16,953 bases of DNA from JAEYZS01 sp964469265 (GTDB lineage Bacteria > Bdellovibrionota > Bdellovibrionia > Bdellovibrionales > JAEYZS01): contig CAYXYF010000035.1 of the NCBI GenBank assembly GCA_964469265.1, positions 1 to 16,953 of the forward strand. The letters run 5' to 3'. Position numbers and translations under genes: made by a program. A model generated the notes under the pieces. It made no database searches and was not told where the DNA came from. It worked only from the letters and a program-made list of their open reading frames with translations. Shown here one piece after another: positions 1 to 8,263 of this stretch (its first letter is position 1; the number at the start of each line of letters is the position of its first letter).

Positions 1-24
1 CTACCAGACCCAGTTAAGGTGTGC

Positions 25-735
25 CTATTCGGAGAGGATTTTTAGGGGTTTTGGGGTTTGTTTTAGCTTTACGCCGAATTCGTTGAGGGCGCGATTGTAG
101 ATTATTTCTGATATCTCTTCTGGATTGTCGCTCACCACGATCTTTTCAATATCTTCAGCGTCGAGGGTTCCCTGCTCGGCCATATGTGCTAATAGGTCCA
201 GCGTGGGCTTCCAAAATTCTGTTCCCACTAAAGCCACTGTAAAGTTTTGCATTTTTTGAGTTTGAATTAAGGTTAGAATTTCAAAAAGTTCATCTAAGGT
301 CCCGAGTCCACCAGGTAATGCGATAAAGGCGTAAGAGTATTTTGCAAGCATAAGCTTTCTTACAAAGAAATATCGGAACTCGATTTTGGCATCCAGATAA
401 GGGTTTGTTTTTTGCTCTCTTGGTAAAACGATATTACAGCCAATGCTTTTTCCGCCAACATCTTTTGCTCCACGGTTAGCTGCTTCCATTAGACCTGGCC
501 CACCGCCCGTCATTACCGTAAAGCCTCTTCTTGCAACTTCGGCCGCCACAGCTCTTGTGATCTTGTAGTACTTATGATCTTCAGAGAACCTTGCAGAGCC
601 AAAAATAGTTACACACGGGCCTACAAAGTGCAGCTTTCTAAAACCTTTAATACACTCAAAAAAAATTCTTACCGCTCGCAAAAACTCAAGGAGTCTCTTC
701 TGAGGGCCTTGCAAAATGCTAATCTCAAATTTCAT
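25..735 (-). CDS. LOG family (TIGR00730-type) nucleotide 5'-monophosphate phosphoribohydrolase
   Basis: Family knowledge: LOG proteins, once called lysine decarboxylase-like, have a Rossmann fold and split N6-substituted or ordinary nucleoside monophosphates into base and ribose 5-phosphate; they are cytoplasmic. Seen, numbering from the ATG at 735: GGGPGLMEAANRGA around residues 77-90, catalytic RK of FFVRK near 126, and PGGLGTLDE at 141-149. These are the diagnostic motifs, and 236 aa is usual for the longer bacterial subgroup. The frame stays open to a TTG at 771, which would add 12 residues; I prefer the ATG because the alignable fold begins after it, although neither start has a good SD. 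It is divergent from the YjdM-like gene, with about 100 bp between. The true substrate cannot be read from sequence. Confidence 0.9.
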   Translation of the reverse strand: MKFEISILQGPQKRLLEFLRAVRIFFECIKGFRKLHFVGPCVTIFGSARFSEDHKYYKITRAVAAEVARRGFTVMTGGGPGLMEAANRGAKDVGGKSIGCNIVLPREQKTNPYLDAKIEFRYFFVRKLMLAKYSYAFIALPGGLGTLDELFEILTLIQTQKMQNFTVALVGTEFWKPTLDLLAHMAEQGTLDAEDIEKIVVSDNPEEISEIIYNRALNEFGVKLKQTPKPLKILSE

Positions 736-833
736 AGAGCTGGTTTTATTCCCAATGCTCCGACTTCGCAAACGATTTTCCCAGTTTTCATGCTACTTGC
801 CAGATTGCAAAGTTTGTAATATTGTCTTTCACT

Positions 834-1190
834 GTGAGTCCTACAAATTGTCCAAAATGTAATTCTGATAGCATTTACCAAGATGTAAACCTTTGGGTTT
901 GTCCGATGTGCGCGCACGAATGGAATCCCGAAGAGGCTGCAGCTTCTGCACAAGCAGAAGCTGAAAAAGGCATTATTAAAGATGCCCACGGTACACCTCT
1001 TGCTGATGGTGACTCTGTTACAGTCATTAAAGATTTAAAAGTAAAAGGCTCATCTTCTGCGGTTAAAGTCGGAACGAAGGTTAAAAACATTAAACTCAAT
1101 CCAGATGGTCCTGATGGCCACGATATCTCATGTCGAATCGATGGATTTGGTGCAATGAACCTTAAGTCTGAGTACGTAAGAAAGGCTTAG
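834..1190 (+). CDS. yjdM: YjdM/PhnA-like zinc-ribbon protein
   Basis: Small cytoplasmic protein of the alkylphosphonate-utilisation PhnA (now YjdM) family. The PhnA name is historical and a direct role in phosphonate use is not established. Seen: an N-terminal zinc ribbon (CPKC, then CPMC with the following HEW), an Ala/Glu-rich linker, and the strongly conserved C-terminal domain with the blocks DGDSVTVIKDLKVKGSS, GTKVKNIKL and a final KSEYVRKA. The frame is open from a TTG at 822. The GTG at 834 gives MSPTNCPKC, matching the five-residue spacing before CPKC in the E. coli protein (from memory), so GTG is chosen; neither start has a clear SD. It converges with the DUF2779 gene, and the two ends overlap by 4 bp (1187-1190). 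Confidence 0.88.
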   Translation: MSPTNCPKCNSDSIYQDVNLWVCPMCAHEWNPEEAAASAQAEAEKGIIKDAHGTPLADGDSVTVIKDLKVKGSSSAVKVGTKVKNIKLNPDGPDGHDISCRIDGFGAMNLKSEYVRKA

Positions 1191-3154
1191 AGCTCGGCCT
1201 TCCAGCCTTCATAGATCATAACCATTGCTAAGGTATCAAGTTCGCAATATTTTTTAAGCGCTTTTGTAAGCTCATCACGTTCAAAATCTTTCATTTCCGT
1301 GAATTGAAGTTTTTGGTAAGCCGTCATCGCGGCTCCCCCATCGCTGAGCCGACTGTCTTCACTCGCTTCGCTGAGTAAAAGCTCAAGCTCCTCTATGGTT
1401 GCTTCTTCAAAAAGGCTGGGAAGCTGCTTATAAGGATCAATGACTTTTTGATTTTCATCTAGTTTAATCCACTGAAAGCTTTTAAAATTCAGACTTGGGA
1501 TCTCACTTGTTCCGTAAATAGGCTTAGAGTATTTTTCTTTTAAAAACTTTGACGAGTTTAAGATAGCTGGCAGTACAAATTTAATCGAGTTTGATCCTCT
1601 GGTTGCAGGATTATAGTAATATTTAATCACAAGATCACACAGATCGACCATACAGCGATCAGCTTCCCACTTGTTTTTAAAGTCTTTTGTCGGTCGCGTG
1701 ATGGTTCTAATAAATTCCATTAATTCTTCTTTGTCTGAAACATCCTCATCATTTAAAAGCTGCTTATAAATATGATTAAGAAAAGTGTTTTCATGATGAG
1801 AGTATCTAAAGATTGTTCCCTCATCTTGCTCAAGTTCTTTTTTTAATGCTCTTAAAAAGTTATAGTTCGGGAAGCCAGCTGCAATGTCTAAAAACTCCCC
1901 TACGTGTTTTACGCTCCCATCTTTGTCTACTGTGTGATGGGAGAACTGAAAAGCAACTCCCTCGTAAGGCCTTCGGTTTTTAGTAAAGGGAATTGCCGGG
2001 GCAATGGTTTCAAAATCAATAAAGTGTAATGGATATTTGAACTTTGAAAACTCAAATCTTAGCCCTTCCTTATCCATATAAGCAGTCATATCATTAGCGT
2101 TCGCTTTTTGAACCTGCAGCCATTGTCTTTGGCTTTGAGAAAGACCTCCTTTATCACTTTCTTTAGGAGCAATATCTTCCTCTACTAGATCTTTTAATTT
2201 TACTTTTTGCTGATCAATATACTTTTGAGTATTTCTTCCGTTCCAGATCTCCAAAACAAGAGGGTCATTAAAGTCTTCATCTTTAAAGTTAAGAGCTTCT
2301 TTCCAACATTCTTTAAAACCACTTCGCAGCTTTTCGCCATCAATAGAAATATTAAACTCACACTTCTTGCATTGCGGCCCAATGAGCGGAGCGATCTTCA
2401 CATCGCTCTTATAGGCACCTGCAAAAAGCCAAATTTCTTTTTCGAAGCTATTTTTTCGAGGAGATAGGGCTTCATAGTTTTCCCACAGATACTGCACTTC
2501 ATTATCTACAGACACTTTTGTTAAAAGCTTTACCGATAAATCCTCTGGTGTAAGTGTGTTTGATACCTCAATACCTTTTCTGTTGCCAGATCGTTTAATT
2601 CTAAACTTTTGATTCAGTCCATCAGTTGCACTTGTTACGGTTTTATCTGCGAGCATAAGATAGGCCGCAACTGTAGAGCTCGGAAAAGCTTTTGATACAA
2701 CATACTTCTGAAAAGCCGCGTCTAGAAGATAAGATTTCCAGCCAGAATCAATTCCGCCTTTTTTCAAAAAAAAGCTATCCTCATTTTTGTTGTAGGATTT
2801 TGCTTTCACCTCAATAAGCTCAAAGTGATTTTTATTTTTAATCAAAATATCCACTCGAATAAATAGATCGTTATACCTCACAGCAGCTTCAAAGATCGTC
2901 ACTTGATCTTGCTTGAGGAGCTCGTTTGTTTTAAGAAGGGCTTCTTCATAATCTAAGCTCTCAATGTCGTGCCCGCCTGGATAATATTTTTTAGCAAGCT
3001 CTCCAACTTGAAAGCCACCTTCTGCTAAGGCTTGCAAAAATGGATCGTCTAATTTTTGATCTGGGTATTGCGTTTTACCAGTGTAGTAAAGTTTTGTGGC
3101 ACACTCTGATCCGAGCTTGAATCTGGATTTTGTGAGATAACGAGACTTTGACAT
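1187..3154 (-). CDS. DUF2779 protein: Cas4/PD-(D/E)XK-like Fe-S nuclease fused to a DEDDy-type exonuclease
   Basis: 655 aa. Seen: an N-terminal half with C18 (GSECATKLYY), then a PD-(D/E)XK-like core (D102 in RVDIL, E115-V-K117, Q149 helix), then C262-K-K-C265 and C283. One Cys before and three after a nuclease core is the Fe-S arrangement of Cas4 and AddB-type nucleases. The C-terminal half (DUF2779) has FIDFET (D380, E382), D504 in MVDLCDL and Y636-CEL-D640, which fits DEDDy exonuclease motifs I, II and III. Family knowledge: DUF2779 proteins are predicted nucleases without a settled function. Inference: a DNA or RNA end-processing enzyme with two active sites. It is transcribed divergently from the imuA-imuB-dnaE2 operon. 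The ATG has an AGGAG 19 nt upstream, an unusually long spacing, and I see no better start. Confidence 0.85.
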   Translation of the reverse strand: MSKSRYLTKSRFKLGSECATKLYYTGKTQYPDQKLDDPFLQALAEGGFQVGELAKKYYPGGHDIESLDYEEALLKTNELLKQDQVTIFEAAVRYNDLFIRVDILIKNKNHFELIEVKAKSYNKNEDSFFLKKGGIDSGWKSYLLDAAFQKYVVSKAFPSSTVAAYLMLADKTVTSATDGLNQKFRIKRSGNRKGIEVSNTLTPEDLSVKLLTKVSVDNEVQYLWENYEALSPRKNSFEKEIWLFAGAYKSDVKIAPLIGPQCKKCEFNISIDGEKLRSGFKECWKEALNFKDEDFNDPLVLEIWNGRNTQKYIDQQKVKLKDLVEEDIAPKESDKGGLSQSQRQWLQVQKANANDMTAYMDKEGLRFEFSKFKYPLHFIDFETIAPAIPFTKNRRPYEGVAFQFSHHTVDKDGSVKHVGEFLDIAAGFPNYNFLRALKKELEQDEGTIFRYSHHENTFLNHIYKQLLNDEDVSDKEELMEFIRTITRPTKDFKNKWEADRCMVDLCDLVIKYYYNPATRGSNSIKFVLPAILNSSKFLKEKYSKPIYGTSEIPSLNFKSFQWIKLDENQKVIDPYKQLPSLFEEATIEELELLLSEASEDSRLSDGGAAMTAYQKLQFTEMKDFERDELTKALKKYCELDTLAMVMIYEGWKAEL

Positions 3155-3316
3155 GATCTTTATTATCGCTTTGCTCCTTATATATGTTGAACGTTAATTG
3201 ATATTCTAGACTGACTGCGCCTGTACTTTGGGGCAGATTGGGAAATCCGTAACCTATTAATAGGACTCGATTTGTGCGCATGCGCCACCAAAAGTAACGG
3301 CGCACCTTTTGGGGTC

Positions 3317-3347
3317 TTGCATTGGTTGGAGGAAGAGTTTATATATT
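3317..3347 (+). promoter_or_regulatory. Candidate promoter of the imuA-imuB-dnaE2 operon
   Basis: TTGCAT at 3317-3322 (4/6 to the -35 consensus) is followed after 17 bp by TATATA (3340-3345), or after 19 bp by TATATT (3342-3347, 5/6). The predicted transcription start near 3352 falls inside the GTAC repeat element, the usual geometry for a repressor-controlled promoter. Called by eye. Confidence 0.45.
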
Positions 3348-3350
3348 TAG

Positions 3351-3365
3351 GTACGGGAAATGTAC
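3351..3365. promoter_or_regulatory. GTAC-N7-GTAC element, candidate SOS operator
   Basis: GTAC at 3351-3354 and at 3362-3365, separated by GGGAAAT, lie at the predicted imuA transcription start, 31 bp before the ATG. Because GTAC is self-complementary the element is both a direct and an inverted repeat. Known: imuA-imuB-dnaE2 cassettes are LexA-controlled in many bacteria; the alphaproteobacterial box is GTTC-N7-GTTC, and the Pseudomonas putida LexA2 box also begins with GTAC. The identical N7 spacing suggests a LexA-type operator, but this is inference, and the organism's own LexA box is unknown. Confidence 0.4.
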
Positions 3366-3396
3366 GGTTCGGCCATGCTGATGAATAAGAAAGCTT

Positions 3397-3927
3397 ATGA
3401 CAGCTCTATTCAAGCCATCTATTGCCGATCTTCGCCAACTCATTGGCGCGGTGGATAGCTTTAGCACCAATACAAGCTCCTTTTCTCTCTACCCTAGCGG
3501 CATACCAAAAGGTGCTGTCACTGAAATTGCTGGCAGCGGTAAGACTCAATTTATTGCGCGCTTTTTAGCTGAGCACCCAGACTATAAAGCAGCTTGGGTT
3601 GAAGAAAGTATTACCATTAACCCTTATGCTCTTTTTCAAAAGCACGTAAACCTTAATAATATTTTATTTATTGAAGCCCAAAAAGAACTTCCGTGGGTTT
3701 TATCACAAGCCCTGCAATCTGGTTGCTTTAAAGCCTTAATCACCAACGTCTCTTTTGTTTCAGAAAAAGACTTAAGACGCTACCAACTCCTTAGCGAAAA
3801 GTCTCAAGCTCACTTTTTTCTTCTCTCTGAGAGCCTTCATAAGAGTTGGGTTCCAAAACTGCAACTCGATATTTCCTTTGAACACGATTTAACCATTAAT
3901 GAACAAAAAACAAGAGGTGTAAGATGA
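3397..3927 (+). CDS. imuA: ImuA-like RecA-fold accessory protein of the mutasome
   Basis: 176 aa, first gene of imuA-imuB-dnaE2. Known role: ImuA supports ImuB and DnaE2 in damage-induced translesion synthesis; it is RecA-related and shorter than RecA. Seen: the N-terminal LYPSGIPKGAVTEI strand leading to AGSGKTQ (residues 45-51). Typical family members read EIxGxxxSGKT, so the loop between EI and SGK appears about three residues shorter, and the first Gly of the Walker A pattern is replaced by Glu43. Residues 58-120 fit the next RecA-like strands (AAWVEE, ILFIEA, ALITNVSF). The protein is shorter than the 200-270 aa I expect for ImuA. The ATG at 3397 has only a weak SD (AAGAAAG). The stop overlaps the imuB start by 4 nt (ATGA). 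Identity rests mostly on position and fold motifs. Confidence 0.82.
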   Translation: MTALFKPSIADLRQLIGAVDSFSTNTSSFSLYPSGIPKGAVTEIAGSGKTQFIARFLAEHPDYKAAWVEESITINPYALFQKHVNLNNILFIEAQKELPWVLSQALQSGCFKALITNVSFVSEKDLRRYQLLSEKSQAHFFLLSESLHKSWVPKLQLDISFEHDLTINEQKTRGVR

Positions 3928-5201
3928 GAGTCGTTTGTTTATATTTTGAAAAACCCCAAGACTTAAAAAGTATTGCAGAGATATTCTATAGCCTAACTCC
4001 GCAAATTGTATTGCGAGATAATAGTGCAATCTTTTTAGAAATCTCTAAGTGCAAAACCCTATACTCTGAAAAATATTTCATTCATCGTGCTACGGCGACT
4101 TTAAAGAAGCTTAATATCGATGCAAGAATTAGCATCGCAAATGATATTCCAACGGCTTTATCTTTTGCTGTTTATAACACTGTGGACGAAGTGGAAATCC
4201 CTATTGAGGCTTTAGATTTTTACTTTAACCCACTTTTAAAAGAAGACCCAAGCCCCGCCTTATATAAGATGATTCAAACACTACAAAGCCTCGGTATAAA
4301 AACATTAAACCAATTTAAAAACCTCTCCCCCAAAGAGATCAGTAACCGCTTTGGAACATTAGGAATAATGTCTTACCTCAAAGCCAAAGGAGACTATCCC
4401 ATCGCATGGGAGGAGTTTGTTCCAAGCCAAGTTGTAGAAGAAAAATTTTACTTCGATGAAGAAAGCCCTGCCGATAATCTTGAGCCTATTTATTTTAGAT
4501 TGCGACCTCTTTTAGATAAGATCACATTAAGACTTCGCGCTCAAAGTAAGCGCATTAAACAATTCGAGATTATCTTTAAGCAAGAATATTCTTTCGGAAA
4601 CGAAGACCCCCACTACCGAGTCCCAATCCTCTTACAACTTCCACACCTCACTAATAAAATTATTTTTCAAATCACCAAAGAGCGCGTTGATCATATGATT
4701 TCCATAAAACCATTTCAGCATAGAATCTCCGAGGTCTCTATCTTGGTGACCGAGACAGCACCCTATTCAATGAAACAAAAAGACATCTTTGATCAAAAAA
4801 GAGAAGAAAATGATGAGAGTTTTTATAGCTTTGTTTCAAGGGTGGCAACAAAGCTTGGTAAAAAATCTGTTTTCTTTGCAGACCTTAAAGAAAGCTACTC
4901 TCCTGAAAAAAGCTGGCAAAGATCTTTTGATCTGCCTAAAACAGAGGTTGCTGACCATTTACCAGAAAGACCTTTAAGACTTTTACCACACCCGATCCCT
5001 GTGCGCTTTTTAGATAATAAAATTTTATATTCCAAGTACTGCGAAGAAGTCTTAGACCGCTCAAATAAAGAAATTATTTTAGCAGATTGGTGGGATAGCC
5101 CTCTTGAAAGAATGTATTACAAACTTTTTACGTCAAATGGCAAAAAGCTTTGGATTTATAAATCCAGTCATGGCCATTTTTTACACGGGATATTTGATTG
5201 A
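3924..5201 (+). CDS. imuB: ImuB, non-catalytic Y-family polymerase-like mutasome hub
   Basis: 425 aa. Known role: ImuB is a Y-family-like protein without polymerase activity that bridges ImuA, DnaE2 and the beta clamp during mutagenic lesion bypass. Seen: the N-terminal palm has VCLYFEK where active polymerases have a DxD-type start, and AIFLEISKC where they have the SxDE motif, so the metal-binding acids are missing. A helix-hairpin-helix-like segment (LGIKTLNQFKNLSPKEI) lies near 123-139. A candidate clamp-binding peptide, QKDIF at 285-289, follows the little-finger region. The ImuB-specific C terminus is clear: RPLRLLPHP near 349, then DWW (388-390), KLWIY and the final HGIFD. The start overlaps the imuA stop (ATGA) and the stop overlaps the dnaE2 start (TTGA), indicating translational coupling. 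Confidence 0.9.
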   Translation: MRVVCLYFEKPQDLKSIAEIFYSLTPQIVLRDNSAIFLEISKCKTLYSEKYFIHRATATLKKLNIDARISIANDIPTALSFAVYNTVDEVEIPIEALDFYFNPLLKEDPSPALYKMIQTLQSLGIKTLNQFKNLSPKEISNRFGTLGIMSYLKAKGDYPIAWEEFVPSQVVEEKFYFDEESPADNLEPIYFRLRPLLDKITLRLRAQSKRIKQFEIIFKQEYSFGNEDPHYRVPILLQLPHLTNKIIFQITKERVDHMISIKPFQHRISEVSILVTETAPYSMKQKDIFDQKREENDESFYSFVSRVATKLGKKSVFFADLKESYSPEKSWQRSFDLPKTEVADHLPERPLRLLPHPIPVRFLDNKILYSKYCEEVLDRSNKEIILADWWDSPLERMYYKLFTSNGKKLWIYKSSHGHFLHGIFD

Positions 5202-8200
5202 GTTATATTGAGCTAAGAGCAAAATCTAATTTTACTTTTTTAACAGGAGCCTCGCACCCAGACGAACTCGTGCGCCAAGCTCTTGCACTCAATTTAAAAG
5301 GAATTGCTATTACAGATATCAATGGCGTTTATGGAATGCCAAAAGGATATCAAGAATCTAAAGGAAAAGAAAGCTTTCACTATATCTCAGGAGCAGAGTT
5401 AGAGTTTTTTGATCATCCAAACATTACCGTTCTTGCCCAAACAAAATCAGCCTATGGCCAGATTTGCAGATTAATTACTCAAGCTAAAAAAGATCACGAA
5501 AAAAACCTAGGGAAGCTTAACTTTGAGGATTTTACAAACTCTAAGCACGCTCAAGAGTTAGTCGTTATTCCTAGAATAGAAAGTAAACTTAAGATCGATG
5601 TCTTAAAAAATACTTTTTCAAATCTTTATCTTCCTTTAACTTTTTATCTCGACGGAAAAGATAAAAAAAGAATTAAAAATATTTTAGAGTTATCTAAGAG
5701 CTATTCTATTCCCCTTGTGGCCTCAAACGATGTTGAATATCACATTAAAGAGCGAAAGCTTATTCAAGACGTTTTAGTTTCTATCAGAGAGGGTAAAACT
5801 CTTGAGCAAGCAGGTTTTTTACTCAACTCCAATGGTGAGCGCTATTTAAAAAACCACCAAGAGATGGAATTTCTTTATAGAGATTTTAAGGACAGCTTAA
5901 AAAACACTCTTCTTATTGGAGAAGGTTGCAACTTTTCACCAAGTGAACTTAAGTACCGCTATCCTTCCGAGTGGATTCCACAATCTCACACAGCCCAAAG
6001 CTATTTAGAAGAACTTGTCTGGAAGATGGCTCCCTTACGATATAAGAATCAAGTCAACGATCGAGTAAAGAAGCAACTCTTACATGAACTTAACTTAATT
6101 AAAAAGCTTCATTATGCTGATTACTTTTTAACTATTTATGACATAGTTGAATTTGCAAACAAGAAAGATATTTTATGTCAAGGGCGTGGCTCTGCTGCAA
6201 ACTCTGCTGTATGTTATGTCTTAGGGATTACTGCAATTGATCCCATCCAAATGGATTTATTATTTGAACGCTTTATTAGTGTCGAGCGTGGAGAACCTCC
6301 TGATATCGATATTGATTTTGAGCATGAGCGACGCGAAGAAGTCATTCAGTACATCTATGAAAAATACGGACGCGATCGCGCAGCCATGGTGAGTGCCGTG
6401 ATTACATATCAATTTAGAAGCGCCCTGCGAGAAGTCTCCAAGGCTTTTGGCCTTCCTGTAGGAACTCTTTCTGCTAAGAAAGTAGAAAACAAATTTGATA
6501 GTCTCATTGAAAATTTACCTCACAAAGAAACACTTCGAGATAAAATATATACCATCGCTCATCAACTTAAAAACTTTCCACGCCACCTCTCTATACATAG
6601 CGGAGGCTTTACCCTAAGTGCTGACCCCATTATTGACATGGTTCCAGTAGAGCCTGCTCGTATGGATGGGCGAACGATTATCCAATGGGATAAATATGAT
6701 TTAGATATTTTAGGATTAATTAAAGTTGATGTATTAGCTCTTGGAATGCTTTCTTGCCTACAGAAGGTTTTAAAAAGCCTCAACATGAAGCTTTACGAAA
6801 TTCCCCACGATGATAAAGACACCTATGAGATGATTCACCGAGGAGAGACGGTTGGAGTGTTCCAGATTGAATCTCGTGCACAAATGTCTATGCTCGGTCG
6901 ATTAAAGCCTAATAACTTTTATGACCTTGTTATCGAGGTAGCCATTGTTCGTCCAGGTCCCATCGTAGGAAAGATGATTCATCCGTACTTACGCCGCAGG
7001 CGAGGTTTAGAAGAAGTTGATTACCCCAACGCTACAGTAAAAAGAATTCTAGGAAGAACTTTAGGTGTTCCGCTTTTTCAAGAACAAGTGATGAAGCTTG
7101 CCATCGAGCTTGCAAGCTTTACCCCTGGAGAAGCTGACGTTTTAAGAAAATGTATTAACGCATGGAGAACTAATCGTCCCATTGGTGAAATGGCAACACG
7201 CCTAATGAACGGGCTTTTAAAGAATGGAATGACCAAAAAGTTTGCAAACTTGATCTTTGAGCAGATCCAAGGATTTAGTCATTACGGTTTCCCTGAAAGC
7301 CACGCTGCCTCTTTTGCACTCTTAGCTTATGCATCTTCTTATCTTAAGTGCCATCATCCCGCAGAGTTTGCTTGCGCTTTAATTAATAGCCAACCCATGG
7401 GGTTTTATAGAGTAGACACTATCTTATATGAAGCCATTAGAAACGACGTAAAAGTGTTACCAGTATCTATATTTGAGTCCGAATGGGATTGCACAACTCC
7501 TGAGCCCAACACCATTCGTCTTGGTTTTAAAGTTGTTAACGGAGTTGCAAAAAGTCACGTCGAAGATTTAATCAGCGAAAGACGCAAAGAAAACTTTAAA
7601 AGTCTTGGAGATTTTATTAAACGCTCTAAAATCAGAAAAGATGCTTTAGAAAGGCTTGCCCTTGCAGGGCGCTTTCAAGATTTTAACCTCAATCCCAAAG
7701 ATTCTTTGTGGGCCATTTTAGAATATCAAAATATGCTTCGGACTAAAACCAATGAGCAGCTTAGCTTTTTTAAAGATACTTCTTATTTAGAATCAGAAGC
7801 TTTACCTCAAAAATCATTTCCAGATCTTTTAGGTTTTGAAAAAATCCAAAATGAATACGATGCCTTTTCTTTGTCTTTAAGTGGTCACCCTATGCAAGAG
7901 CTTAGAAAAACAATGAAGCTTCCGCCGATGACTTCAAAAGAAATTAAAAGAACAAAAACAAACTCTAAGGTTATCTTTGCAGGCTTACTATTATTAAAAC
8001 AAAAACCGCCCACCGCTAAAGGAACCTGCTTTGGCACTATGGAAGACGAGTTTGGGTTTATAGATATTATAGTTTGGCATAATATCTTAGAGCGCCACAG
8101 AAGTGTTTTTTTAAATCACTGTTTTTTAATTATCGAAGGTGTTCTGCAAAGAGACAATAGCTCTTTAAGTGTCGTCGTAAATAAGATCACACCCATTTGG

Positions 8201-8263
8201 CAAACTCCGACTATGGAGGGCACTCCTCTTAGTATTGAACCTGATCAGTATTTTTACGGATAA
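5198..8263 (+). CDS. dnaE2: Error-prone DNA polymerase III alpha subunit DnaE2 (ImuC)
   Basis: 1021 aa C-family polymerase, the catalytic member of the mutasome. Seen in order: a PHP domain (1-~200); the polymerase core with GRGSAANSAV (329-338), catalytic PDIDIDF with D369 and D371, and a third Asp at 511 (KVDVLALG); the DnaE2-typical block VRPGPIVGKM (584-593) and FPESHAASFALLAY (698-711); a candidate beta-clamp motif QLSFF (854-858); and a C-terminal OB fold from about 923. In the PHP domain the HxH of motif I is R7-A-K9, and TDH of motif II is TDI (39-41), so PHP metal binding looks lost. The start is TTG, overlapping the imuB stop (TTGA). Length fits the family, though the usual RDFH-type tail is absent. 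The stop directly abuts the stop of the convergent SRPBCC gene. Confidence 0.96.
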   Translation: MSYIELRAKSNFTFLTGASHPDELVRQALALNLKGIAITDINGVYGMPKGYQESKGKESFHYISGAELEFFDHPNITVLAQTKSAYGQICRLITQAKKDHEKNLGKLNFEDFTNSKHAQELVVIPRIESKLKIDVLKNTFSNLYLPLTFYLDGKDKKRIKNILELSKSYSIPLVASNDVEYHIKERKLIQDVLVSIREGKTLEQAGFLLNSNGERYLKNHQEMEFLYRDFKDSLKNTLLIGEGCNFSPSELKYRYPSEWIPQSHTAQSYLEELVWKMAPLRYKNQVNDRVKKQLLHELNLIKKLHYADYFLTIYDIVEFANKKDILCQGRGSAANSAVCYVLGITAIDPIQMDLLFERFISVERGEPPDIDIDFEHERREEVIQYIYEKYGRDRAAMVSAVITYQFRSALREVSKAFGLPVGTLSAKKVENKFDSLIENLPHKETLRDKIYTIAHQLKNFPRHLSIHSGGFTLSADPIIDMVPVEPARMDGRTIIQWDKYDLDILGLIKVDVLALGMLSCLQKVLKSLNMKLYEIPHDDKDTYEMIHRGETVGVFQIESRAQMSMLGRLKPNNFYDLVIEVAIVRPGPIVGKMIHPYLRRRRGLEEVDYPNATVKRILGRTLGVPLFQEQVMKLAIELASFTPGEADVLRKCINAWRTNRPIGEMATRLMNGLLKNGMTKKFANLIFEQIQGFSHYGFPESHAASFALLAYASSYLKCHHPAEFACALINSQPMGFYRVDTILYEAIRNDVKVLPVSIFESEWDCTTPEPNTIRLGFKVVNGVAKSHVEDLISERRKENFKSLGDFIKRSKIRKDALERLALAGRFQDFNLNPKDSLWAILEYQNMLRTKTNEQLSFFKDTSYLESEALPQKSFPDLLGFEKIQNEYDAFSLSLSGHPMQELRKTMKLPPMTSKEIKRTKTNSKVIFAGLLLLKQKPPTAKGTCFGTMEDEFGFIDIIVWHNILERHRSVFLNHCFLIIEGVLQRDNSSLSVVVNKITPIWQTPTMEGTPLSIEPDQYFYG

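Larger units (their letters stand above)
3155..3396. other. Divergent intergenic region between the DUF2779 gene and imuA
   Basis: 242 bp without a supportable gene. It must hold the promoters of both flanking operons. On the plus side there is a candidate sigma70-type promoter and a GTAC-N7-GTAC element (separate entries). Near the middle is a 10-bp palindrome, GCGCATGCGC (3276-3285), and a 6-bp inverted repeat, GTGCGC/GCGCAC (3274-3279 and 3300-3305). An ATG at 3375 opens a 26-codon frame overlapping the imuA start out of frame. It has no good SD and is probably not a gene. No TTAC-N3-GTAA box, the reported Bdellovibrio LexA motif as I recall it, was seen. Confidence 0.6.

Noticed and set aside
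574..819. Plus-strand 81-codon frame opposite the LOG gene start
   Set aside because: It lies almost wholly antisense to the LOG gene with its clear motifs, and its product has no SD or recognisable features.
732..989. Minus-strand 85-codon frame opposite the YjdM-like gene
   Set aside because: It is antisense to the conserved zinc-ribbon coding sequence and overlaps the LOG start; a shadow frame.
1187..3154. Part of a CRISPR-Cas locus because of Cas4-like features
   Set aside because: No repeat-spacer array and no other cas gene is visible; DUF2779 proteins occur outside CRISPR loci.
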